Source: JBOGFI01 sp050743365 (GTDB lineage: Bacteria; Actinomycetota; Acidimicrobiia; IMCC26256; JACDBD01). Taken from it: 5,749 nucleotides of DNA. The position numbers were made by a program, and so were the translations under genes. Positions within the stretch are counted from its first letter, which is position 1. Every line of letters starts with the position of its first letter. Where the stretch lies: NCBI GenBank assembly GCA_050743365.1, contig JBOGFI010000008.1:1-5749 (forward strand). Reading direction: 5' to 3'. The notes below the pieces were generated by a model. It was not told where the DNA came from. It saw nothing but the letters and a program-made list of their open reading frames with translations, and did no database searches. This document shows positions 1-5,041 of this stretch, in pieces.

Positions 1-487
1 GCTCTGCGCACGCCTTGACTGCGGGGTCGTCGGCGAGCACACCGGGATCGCTCCCGTCGAGGACGGGCACGAGCGCCTCGAGCGCGGCGGTGAAGCGCGC
101 CGCCAGATCGTCCATCGACATGCCCATGACCGCGAAGTCGACCGGCAGCGCGCCGGCGGCGACGCCGATCCCGACGCGTCCGGGGAACCGCGCCGCGAGC
201 CACGCGACCTCTTCCGCGACCAGCGCCGGTGGGCGCAACGGCAGGAGCAGTGGGCACGGCGCCGCCCATCCGTCGGTCATCGCCTCCAGGCACCATCCCG
301 CGGCTTGGAGCGGGTTCGGGAGGTAGCCGGCGAAGCCGCCGTGGTGCTCGCTCGTCATCACCCCGTCGAAGCCGTGGTCGGCGGCGAGCGCGGCCTGGGC
401 GCGCAGCTCGTCGACGATCGCCGGCGCCGGCAGGTCATTGTCGGGGTACAGCCGCAACGAGACCGAGCCGCGCCCGAACGGCGTCAC
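1..487 (-). CDS. LLM-class flavin-dependent oxidoreductase (luciferase-like), 3' end outside window
   Basis: The first 162 codons of a bacterial luciferase-like monooxygenase. Members use reduced flavin and O2 to oxidise small organic substrates in the cytoplasm; the substrate here is unknown. The translation begins FGRGSVSLRLYP, continues with a helix (AIVDELRAQAALAADHGFDG) and the family hallmark MTSEHHGG near residues 45-52. It then has a strand (APCPLLLPLRPP), AEEVAWLAARFPGRVGIGVAAG and the MGMSMDDLAARF helix, the usual order of the TIM-barrel N-terminal half. The frame is open to the window edge. The GTG start is chosen because GGAG at 494-497 lies 6 nt upstream and SVSLRLYP falls at the expected depth. 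It lies 2 nt behind the cupin stop, so the two genes are almost certainly co-transcribed and translationally coupled. The family is secure from the motifs; the substrate is not. Confidence 0.88.
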   Translation of the reverse strand, partial: MTPFGRGSVSLRLYPDNDLPAPAIVDELRAQAALAADHGFDGVMTSEHHGGFAGYLPNPLQAAGWCLEAMTDGWAAPCPLLLPLRPPALVAEEVAWLAARFPGRVGIGVAAGALPVDFAVMGMSMDDLAARFTAALEALVPVLDGSDPGVLADDPAVKACAE

Positions 488-489
488 GC

Positions 490-945
490 TCAGCTCCGGG
501 TGTCCTCGTAGCCGTGGGGCAGCTTGATCGGCGGGTTCGGGAGCTGCACCACGCCCCGCTCGGCGAGGAGGCGCTCGTAGCCCTCGGGGTCGGCCGGGAA
601 GGAGCGGGGATCGCCCATCATCACCTCGAACAGCGTGACGCCGTCGGGCCCGGCGACGAAGGGCCCGAACGCATCGCCCTGGTCGAGGGCGATGTGGGTG
701 CCGGGGGGGCAGTGCACGTCGCCGCAGGTCATGTCGCCCTCGATCACGAACACGACGTGATCGCTGTTGTGGCCGTGAGGCTGCACGATCATGCCCGGGT
801 CCCAGCGGGCGTAGAGGGAGAGGTACCGGGGCGAGAACTCGACCCACTTCTCGTACACGGAGGCAATGTGGTCGCCGTGCTGCTGGCGCCGCACCTCCTG
901 CCAGTCGAGCTCGTCGAGATGCCGGATCCGCGGGCCGCCGGCCAT
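490..945 (-). CDS. Single-domain cupin protein (metal-binding type)
   Basis: A 151-residue cupin with one beta-barrel domain. Motif 1 is present as HGHNSDHVVFVIEGDMTCG, with likely metal ligands His57, His59 and His63. Motif 2 is present as G75-x5-P81-G82-T83-H84, with His84 the fourth candidate ligand. The glutamate usual in motif 1 is not obvious, because Asp62/His63 replaces the normal HxH-x3-4-E pattern. Small cupins like this act as metal-dependent dioxygenases, isomerases or ligand sensors; the sequence does not decide which. The ATG is preceded by GAGGGGG about 8 nt upstream, a strong ribosome site. It is first in a minus-strand operon with the flavin monooxygenase and is transcribed away from the tauD remnant and marR across a palindromic operator. 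Coupling with a monooxygenase suggests a role in oxidative breakdown of a small, perhaps aromatic, compound; that is inference. Confidence 0.88.
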   Translation of the reverse strand: MAGGPRIRHLDELDWQEVRRQQHGDHIASVYEKWVEFSPRYLSLYARWDPGMIVQPHGHNSDHVVFVIEGDMTCGDVHCPPGTHIALDQGDAFGPFVAGPDGVTLFEVMMGDPRSFPADPEGYERLLAERGVVQLPNPPIKLPHGYEDTRS

Positions 946-960
946 GGGATTTCCCCCTCA

Positions 961-975
961 CCTAAGATTCTTAGG
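961..975. promoter_or_regulatory. Perfect 15-bp palindrome, probable MarR operator
   Basis: CCTAAGA-T-TCTTAGG is a perfect inverted repeat with 7-bp arms and a single central base. It is AT-rich in an otherwise very GC-rich window. A further CTCA/TGAG pair flanks it, with a 2-nt offset on the right. It lies in the gap between the divergent cupin and tauD-remnant genes, just downstream of the minus-strand -10 box at 984-989, so a bound dimer would cover the expected start site. MarR dimers typically bind short palindromes of this size, and a marR gene is encoded 0.3 kb away. Assignment to that protein is inference. Confidence 0.7.
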
Positions 976-983
976 AGTGAGAG

Positions 984-989
984 ATTATC
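984..989 (-). promoter_or_regulatory. -10 box of the cupin-monooxygenase promoter
   Basis: On the minus strand GATAAT matches 5 of 6 consensus positions of TATAAT and is one of the few AT-rich hexamers in the region. Transcription would start around 976-978, giving a leader of about 30 nt before the cupin ATG. No good -35 hexamer is seen at the normal 16-18 nt spacing, so it may depend on an activator or tolerate a weak -35. Confidence 0.45.
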
Positions 990-1024
990 CCGAGGAGCAG
1001 GCGGGCGCACGAGGGTCCACCACC

Positions 1025-1284
1025 ATGGGGACGATCGCGATCAGGCCGGTCACGGCGGCGATCGGCGCAGAGATCGAGGGCGTCGACCTCGCCGCGGCCC
1101 TGAGCGACCGGACCGTCGCCGAGATCCGCCGGGCGCTGCTCGACCACCTCGTGGTCTTCTTCCGGGGCGAGCCCGACTCGATCGCGTTCTGGGACAACCG
1201 GTGCGTGCAGCACTACGCGGTCGCCGACTACTCGAGCGCCGGGTCATGCACCGCGTCACCATCGACGGCCCCCCTGCCGGCTGA
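1025..1284 (+). pseudogene. TauD/TfdA-type alpha-ketoglutarate dioxygenase remnant (internal deletion plus frameshift)
   Basis: The start is a normal TauD-family N-terminus: IRPVTAAIGAEIEGVDL, then LSDRTVAEIRRALLDHLVVFFRG to residue 48. It then jumps directly to the family's C-terminal block EPDSIAFWDNRCVQHYAVADY. In E. coli TauD about 190 residues separate these blocks, including the HxD iron ligands His99 and Asp101. Here only the distal ligand, in QHYA (residue 63), survives. After ADY the frame slips: ERRVMHRVTI, carrying the conserved MHR arginine, is encoded one frame over and ends at TGA 1282-1284. The starting frame ends at TAG 1286-1288. A GAGGG at 1011-1015 lies 9 nt before the ATG. 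It cannot bind iron normally and should be inactive. It lies upstream of marR, and both possible stops fall within 6 nt of the marR GTG, so it may still feed ribosomes to the regulator. Confidence 0.85.
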
Positions 1285-1290
1285 GTAGCG

Positions 1291-1773
1291 GTGGACGTCG
1301 AGGCGCGATACCTGTCGGAGCCCGGCCCGGTCGGGCTGTTCACCCGGCTGACGCGCGTCGGCCTGCTCGTCGACGCGTTCCAGCACCGCTGCCTCGATCC
1401 GTTCGGGCTCCGCTTCATCGACTACTCGGTGCTGCGTGTGCTCCAGCTCGCGGGCGCGCCCTACCGCATGTCACCGACGGAGCTGAGCGATATCGTCCTC
1501 CGCTCGAGCGGCGGGATGACCCAGATCCTCGACCGGCTGGAGCGCGCCGGCGTCGTCGAGCGGGCAGCCGACCCGTCGGACCGCCGCAAGGTCGTCGTCG
1601 GGCTGACCCCGGCCGGGCTCCGCACCGCAGACCAGGCCAACGCCAGCTACCGGGCAGAGCGTGAGCGCGTCCTCGGTGCCCTCTCCGACGACGAGGTCGA
1701 GCAGCTCGACGGCGCGGTCCATCGGCTGCTCGAGCTCCTCGACGGCGACGCCCGGGAACGGGCGAGCGCATAG
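1291..1773 (+). CDS. MarR-family transcriptional regulator
   Basis: A 160-residue MarR-type winged-helix dimer protein. The dimerisation helix lies around residues 16-35. The DNA-binding domain runs from about residue 46 (SVLRVLQLAG) through the recognition helix region MSPTELSDIVLRSSGGMTQILDRLE (60-84). The wing follows, with the diagnostic DPSDRRK (94-100) and VVVGLTPAG. A C-terminal helix around 125-150 closes the dimer interface. Such proteins usually repress nearby genes until a small, often phenolic, ligand binds. The GTG start has no clear ribosome site but lies 6 nt behind the tauD-remnant stop, so coupled translation is likely. Its probable target is the palindrome at 961-975. The last codons (AREFRASA-like tail, read as ARERASA) fall in a 21-bp repeat also found at 2762-2782, so the tail may not be ancestral. 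The gene converges on the methyltransferase with one base between stops. Confidence 0.92.
   Translation: MDVEARYLSEPGPVGLFTRLTRVGLLVDAFQHRCLDPFGLRFIDYSVLRVLQLAGAPYRMSPTELSDIVLRSSGGMTQILDRLERAGVVERAADPSDRRKVVVGLTPAGLRTADQANASYRAERERVLGALSDDEVEQLDGAVHRLLELLDGDARERASA
1749..1769 (+). repeat. 21-bp direct repeat, copy 1 (inside the marR 3' end)
   Basis: This 21-bp segment is identical to 2762-2782 in the same orientation; the flanking bases differ on both sides. It contains a perfect 6-bp inverted repeat, CGCCCG and CGGGCG, around a GGAA loop (a GNRA-type tetraloop on the plus-strand RNA), followed by AGCGC. It encodes the C-terminal residues of MarR and lies 5 nt past the stop of the oppositely oriented methyltransferase. 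There is no U-run, so it is not a classical terminator, although a hairpin here could protect or end transcripts. Confidence 0.85.
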
Positions 1774-1774
1774 G

Positions 1775-2512
1775 TCACGCGGGCCGGTGTCCGATGAGCG
1801 CGCGAAGTCCTACGGGTAGGCGCTCGGTACCGAAGGAGGACGCGACGGTCACCTGGAGGCCGTTGTTCCCGAGGAGTGCCGGGACGAGCATGGTGTCGAT
1901 CAATACGTTGTCATGGCGTTCGTCGTCACGGCGCCACGAGCCGTCCTCGTTCCGGAGGAAAGTGGTCATCTCCCGAACGAACCGGTTGCGCGACGGAACC
2001 GAGAACTTCGTGATGATCGCCCAGTCGTCACTGACCCGGCCCAGGTCGGGAGCATCGCGTCGAGCTTCACCCCATTCGAGATCGCACAGGTCGATCGCGA
2101 GCACACCGCCCGGGCGGAGCGCTTGCGCGACGGCGACAAGCGCGCGATCGATGGCGGATTCGTCGGGGAGATAGTTGAGGACGTGGCCGACCGAGACCAC
2201 CGCGTCCGCAGGCGGGAGTGGGTCGTCAGGCAGCACGACCTGAGAAATGTCCTCGGCGCCGGTTGCGACTTCGCGCGCGAGATCGACCATCGCCGGCGAC
2301 GCGTCGGTCGCGATGACGCGATGTCCCGCGTCGAGGAGGTGTCGGGTGAGCAAGCCGCTGCCGCAGCCGAGCTCGACGACGACGCCGTCCCGCTCGCGCA
2401 CGGGTTCGAGCAACTCGAGGATCCCCGGCGCGCAAGCATGAGCGTGGAACCCGAACCCGCGGTGGTGCACGAGCGCGAGATCCCGCCGATAGTAGGGAGC
2501 GCCGGTTACCAC
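1775..2512 (-). CDS. Class I SAM-dependent methyltransferase
   Basis: A 245-residue Rossmann-fold methyltransferase. SAM-binding motif I is VVELGCGSGLLTRHLL (GCGSG at 49-53). The acidic residue after strand beta2 is Asp70 in VIATDAS. Motif II/post-II is PADAVVSVGHVLNYLPDE (His110), and the motif III region is LRPGGVLAIDL (132-141). The C-terminal half is typical of the Methyltransf_25/11 type small-molecule methyltransferases; no substrate can be named. The frame is open for 70 codons further upstream, but that stretch is antisense-like and overlaps the preceding gene. GTG at 2510-2512 is chosen because it begins the VVTGAPYYRRDLALVHHRGFG block and lies 7 nt after the upstream gene's stop. 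GAGGGG lies 13 nt upstream, rather far, so coupling with the small gene is likely. It converges with marR. Confidence 0.88.
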   Translation of the reverse strand: MVTGAPYYRRDLALVHHRGFGFHAHACAPGILELLEPVRERDGVVVELGCGSGLLTRHLLDAGHRVIATDASPAMVDLAREVATGAEDISQVVLPDDPLPPADAVVSVGHVLNYLPDESAIDRALVAVAQALRPGGVLAIDLCDLEWGEARRDAPDLGRVSDDWAIITKFSVPSRNRFVREMTTFLRNEDGSWRRDDERHDNVLIDTMLVPALLGNNGLQVTVASSFGTERLPVGLRALIGHRPA

Positions 2513-2519
2513 GGAGGTC

Positions 2520-2750
2520 TCAGGACCCCTCGTCCAGAGCGGCAAGCACGAGCCACCAGGAGGCCAGGCCGTGTTCGCACCAGGCGTCGGGGGCGACAAG
2601 ACAGTCGTCCGGGCAGCGACACACTCCATCGGCCAGCCACTCCGCCAAGGTGTCGGGATCCGGCGGAGCCCAGCCGCTGTTGACCTCGAACCAGGCGTGG
2701 GTATTGCGGACGGCCTTCGCACGGGTCACATCGTCGCCCTCGGTGATCAT
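2520..2750 (-). CDS. Small Cys/His-rich hypothetical protein, operon partner of the methyltransferase
   Basis: A 76-residue protein of unknown function. It begins with a polar stretch, then has THAWFEVNSGWAPPDPDTLAEWLADG and a cysteine cluster C44-x-C46-x3-C50-x7-C58-x-H60, which could hold a metal ion such as zinc. It ends in a Trp-rich amphipathic segment (LASWWLVLAALDEG). Codon use and the ordered domain-like sequence argue that it is real. ATG at 2748-2750 is placed 6 nt downstream of a GAGAAT -10-like hexamer, fitting a leaderless transcript. A competing start is GTG at 2727-2729 (69 residues), which has a better ribosome site, GAGGG 7 nt upstream. The frame is open further upstream to 2828, but that stretch reads as low-complexity Arg/Pro and crosses the repeat. 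It is 7 nt ahead of the methyltransferase, so it may be its partner or a co-regulated protein. Confidence 0.7.
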   Translation of the reverse strand: MITEGDDVTRAKAVRNTHAWFEVNSGWAPPDPDTLAEWLADGVCRCPDDCLVAPDAWCEHGLASWWLVLAALDEGS

Positions 2751-2756
2751 GGCCCT

Positions 2757-2762
2757 ATTCTC
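2757..2762 (-). promoter_or_regulatory. Possible -10 box for the small gene-methyltransferase operon
   Basis: GAGAAT on the minus strand matches 4 of 6 consensus positions and ends 6 nt before the ATG at 2750, the spacing seen in leaderless actinobacterial transcripts. It abuts the second copy of the 21-bp repeat, sharing its first base with the repeat end. No convincing -35 is visible. Confidence 0.3.
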
Positions 2763-2782
2763 GCCCGGGAACGGGCGAGCGC
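2762..2782 (+). repeat. 21-bp direct repeat, copy 2 (upstream of the small gene)
   Basis: Identical to 1749-1769, including the 6-bp inverted repeat CGCCCG/CGGGCG around GGAA. It lies in the divergent gap between the small minus-strand gene and the plus-strand lipoprotein, 11 nt upstream of the ATG at 2750. Together the two copies bracket the gene pair almost exactly, with start-to-start spacing of 1013 bp. Confidence 0.85.
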
Positions 2783-2862
2783 GTCGTGTCGGTGCGCGCA
2801 CACCACAAGCGCTGAGCGCGGTCCTCATGATCCCCTAACACCGTCGTGACAGGATGCGGCGC

Positions 2863-3822
2863 ATGAGGCGCTCCCTGCGGATCGTTGCCGTACTGCCCGT
2901 GGTCGCCGTGTCCGGAGTCGTCCTCGCCGCGTGCGCTCCTGTAGCCGTAGTTCCTTCGGTCCCGTTCTCCCACGGGCAGTTCGAGGGCTTCGACGTCATC
3001 TCCTACGTGCCCGACCATCCGGTGGCGATCGCCTACGTCTTTCACGGGAGCAACGGCAGCGCCGCGTTCGCCGAGAAGGTCGAGACAGTCGCCGTGCTCA
3101 ACGGCCTGATCGGTCGCGGCTACGGGTTCGTCGCCACCGACAGCACCGAGCGAACCGGGAACAAGCGCTGGAACGTCAGCGACCCGTCGCTGCAGACCAA
3201 CCCCGACCTGGCGCGGCTCGTTCGGCTGCACCAACACCTGACCAACACCACGAGCGTCCAGGCGACGACACCGATCGTGGGGCTCGGCATGTCGAACGGC
3301 GCTCGGTTCGTCACCTTGTTCGGGCAGACATGGTCCGATGCCGGCTACCCCGTCCAAGCCATAGCCCCGTACATGGGACGCATCGCCGAGCCGGTCGAGC
3401 AGTCCGGCGGCCTCACCGTCCCGACGTTCTTCGTCACTGCGGAGAACGACTTCACGTCGCCCCCGGGCCCGATCGCAGCCAACTACGCCGCCACCTCCGG
3501 CGCCGGCACGCCGGCAGAGCTGCATGTGGCCCAGGAGATGAACCTGCGAGCGAGTCGCTTCCTCCGGATCCCCGGAATCGACGGAGGAGAGGCCCAGGCC
3601 GTCTTCGACGCGCTCGTGGACGCCGGCGTCTGGAACGCAGCGGGGGAGCGAGCCGTGACTCTCGACCAGGCGGTCGCGTTGGCGCCGACGGTGGAGCTGC
3701 CGGCGTCGGTGGCCAACCTGCGCGCGGAGATCGTGGACCAGTGCGCGCTCGTGCTCGCCGTGCACCAGATGCGGGCGGACTTCGAGGTCCAGATGGCTGG
3801 TTTCTTCGCCGAGCACCTCTAG
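2863..3822 (+). CDS. Secreted lipoprotein with alpha/beta-hydrolase fold (esterase/depolymerase-like)
   Basis: A 319-residue protein that begins with an Arg-rich n-region and a hydrophobic h-region (IVAVLPVVAVSGVVLA), then a lipobox L21-A-A-C24. It should be lipid-anchored on the outside of the membrane. The mature part has alpha/beta-hydrolase landmarks: the oxyanion-type loop YVFHGSNGS (HG at 61-62) and the nucleophile elbow G142-M-S144-N-G146. A likely acid is Asp196 in FVTAENDFTSPP. A C-terminal His301 in LAVHQMRADFE just before the last helix completes the triad. The layout recalls PHB-depolymerase/feruloyl-esterase relatives; the substrate is unknown. ATG 2863 is preferred because AGGA at 2851-2854 lies 8 nt upstream; ATG 2854 in the same frame would add three residues. 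It is transcribed alone, diverging from the methyltransferase operon. Confidence 0.82.
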   Translation: MRRSLRIVAVLPVVAVSGVVLAACAPVAVVPSVPFSHGQFEGFDVISYVPDHPVAIAYVFHGSNGSAAFAEKVETVAVLNGLIGRGYGFVATDSTERTGNKRWNVSDPSLQTNPDLARLVRLHQHLTNTTSVQATTPIVGLGMSNGARFVTLFGQTWSDAGYPVQAIAPYMGRIAEPVEQSGGLTVPTFFVTAENDFTSPPGPIAANYAATSGAGTPAELHVAQEMNLRASRFLRIPGIDGGEAQAVFDALVDAGVWNAAGERAVTLDQAVALAPTVELPASVANLRAEIVDQCALVLAVHQMRADFEVQMAGFFAEHL

Positions 3823-5012
3823 TTTGGTCTCGCCCCTCGGCGGCCGGGATACCCGGGCGACGCCCGCGCGTCTTCTCCGGGCCGCGGTGAGGACCTCGCT
3901 GCTACGGTCGCCGCGTCGCACGGAGGGGGGAGCCATGGCGGGACAGCTGGTGGCCGGCTTCGATCATCTGGCGACGGCGACGGCAGACCTCGACGCGGCT
4001 CTGTCCTTCTACCAGGGGATCTTCGACGTCGACCCGTTGCCCGGGTTCCCGATCGTCCTTCCGGACGGGCGGCGAATCGCACTCCTGCCGGTCGGCTCGG
4101 GTCCGTTGTTCCGGTACGCCAGTCGCGCATCGGGAAGACGGACTGCCAGCGGTGGAGCTTCTCGAAGCTCAGGGTGGCGCTCACGATCTCCTCGTCGTCG
4201 CCCGCCTCCGCGTACACGTGGCTGAACCGGGGGAAGGCGGGGCCGGCGATCGTGCTGTGGCCGAGAAAGGCGTCTGCGCGGGGCTCGTCGAGGTGGCCGG
4301 CCGAGTAGTCGGCCAGGCCGGGGCCGCCGACCATGTTGGCGCTGGCCGTGTAGACGAGGTTCTCCTGGGCGCGGACGCTCGTGGTCTGGACCATGTAGTC
4401 GCGCTTGCCGGGCCCGGCGAACGTGGCGCAGCAGTTGAGGATCACCCGCGCGCCCTTAAGGGCGAGGATGCGGCTCAGCTCGGGATTGAACCAGAAGTCG
4501 TAGCAGACCAGCACGCCGATTGGGCCGAACCTCGTGTGGAAGACGGGTAATGCGTTTCCCGGACGGAACGTGATGCCCTCCGTGACCCAGGGCAGGGTTC
4601 CGAGATGGACCTTCCGGTACGTCCCGAGGATGCCTTCGGGACCCACGACGGCCGCGGCGTCGTACAAAGACGACCGGTCGGCAACATCACGCTCGGGCAG
4701 CCCGAACACGACGTACACGTCGTGCTCGCGCGCGAGGGCGGCGACGTGTTCGGTCGACGGGCCGGGCACGGTCTCGGCGAGCTCCTGGTGCGCCTCGCAC
4801 GCGCCGCCTTCGATCCGGCAGCCGTCGCACGCGGACGCACCGGTGAGCGCCTCCTCCGGGAACACGACGATGTCGACGCCCTGCGACGCCGCCTCGACCA
4901 CGCTGGCCTCGATCTTGGCCAGCGTCTTGTCCTTGTTCCCCCACACCGGCGCGAAGTTCACGCACCCGACCGTCACGACCTTTCCGAACTGCTCGTACTC
5001 GGCAGGGATCAC
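3819..5012 (-). CDS. Carbon-nitrogen hydrolase (nitrilase superfamily, amidase-type), runs on past its natural end
   Basis: A cytoplasmic C-N hydrolase that cleaves amide-type bonds. The catalytic triad is visible: Glu53 in VVFPEEALTG, Lys134 in YRKVHLGTLP and Cys170 in GVLVCYDFWFNPE. CYD after the strand, rather than the CWE of true nitrilases, points to the amidase/carbamoylase side of the family. Family-like sequence ends at LHRWQSVFPMRDWRT (about residue 300, base 4113), the usual C-terminus. The frame then continues for 97 Arg/Pro-rich residues antisense to the VOC fragment and stops at TAG 3819-3821, overlapping the lipoprotein stop. The native stop appears to have been lost. GTG 5010-5012 is chosen because GAGGAGG lies 6 nt upstream; ATG 5037-5039 is an alternative. 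An unusual cluster C62-x2-C65-x6-C72-x2-H75 follows the first strand. It lies 29 nt behind the dehydrogenase, in the same operon. All active-site residues are present, so activity may survive. Confidence 0.82.
   Translation of the reverse strand: MIPAEYEQFGKVVTVGCVNFAPVWGNKDKTLAKIEASVVEAASQGVDIVVFPEEALTGASACDGCRIEGGACEAHQELAETVPGPSTEHVAALAREHDVYVVFGLPERDVADRSSLYDAAAVVGPEGILGTYRKVHLGTLPWVTEGITFRPGNALPVFHTRFGPIGVLVCYDFWFNPELSRILALKGARVILNCCATFAGPGKRDYMVQTTSVRAQENLVYTASANMVGGPGLADYSAGHLDEPRADAFLGHSTIAGPAFPRFSHVYAEAGDDEEIVSATLSFEKLHRWQSVFPMRDWRTGTTDPSRPAGVRFAARPEGRSGTRATGRRRRSPGRRTEPRRGLPSPSPDDRSRPPAVPPWLPPPCDAATVAARSSPRPGEDARASPGYPGRRGARPN
3935..4112 (+). pseudogene. VOC/glyoxalase-fold protein, N-terminal fragment only
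   Basis: About 58 codons of a vicinal-oxygen-chelate protein: VAGFDHLATATADLDAALSFYQGIFDV, then PIVLPDGRRIALLPVGSG. His11 in FDHLA is the usual first metal ligand, and the beta-alpha-beta-beta start of the fold is clear. The start has a strong ribosome site (GGAGG at 3922-3926, 8 nt before the ATG). After about base 4110 the sequence is the antisense of the hydrolase C-terminus. The frame then gives RYASRASGRRTASG-like shadow sequence to a stop at 4223-4225. A VOC domain needs about 120 residues, so the second half, with the remaining ligands, is missing. The 3' ends of this gene and the hydrolase meet head-on, as a deletion or misjoin between convergent genes would produce. Confidence 0.7.
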
Positions 5013-5018
5013 GCGACG

Positions 5019-5025
5019 CCTCCTC
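5019..5025 (-). promoter_or_regulatory. Strong ribosome binding site of the C-N hydrolase
   Basis: GAGGAGG, 6 nt before GTG 5010-5012 on the minus strand. This fixes the hydrolase start in preference to the in-frame ATG at 5037-5039, which would make the site part of the coding sequence (an Arg-rich tail). Confidence 0.65.
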
Positions 5026-5041
5026 GTCCGGGGCCTCATTA

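Noticed and set aside
1228..1236. Programmed frameshift in the tauD remnant
   Set aside because: No slippery heptamer or downstream structure is seen, and the iron-binding core is already deleted, so simple decay is more likely.
229..1280. Long plus-strand open frame across the cupin region
   Set aside because: Only its last dozen or so codons (the ERRVMHRVTI part of the tauD remnant) are meaningful; the rest is antisense to the cupin and monooxygenase.
1749..2782. CRISPR or tandem array based on the 21-bp repeat
   Set aside because: There are only two copies and they flank protein-coding genes rather than short spacers.
3830..3860. Possible terminator: TCGCCC/GGGCGA outer stem and CCGGG-ATA-CCCGG inner hairpin after the lipoprotein stop
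   Set aside because: The two stems are short and mutually exclusive, and no U-run follows; this is common by chance in such GC-rich DNA.
2755..3936. Long minus-strand open frame opposite the lipoprotein
   Set aside because: Its composition is that of a GC-rich antisense shadow, with no domain or ribosome site. The plus strand has a signal peptide, lipobox and catalytic motifs.
4113..4225. Continuation of the VOC protein to the stop at 4223-4225
   Set aside because: The residues are a Ser/Arg-rich shadow of the hydrolase C-terminus on the other strand, not VOC sequence.
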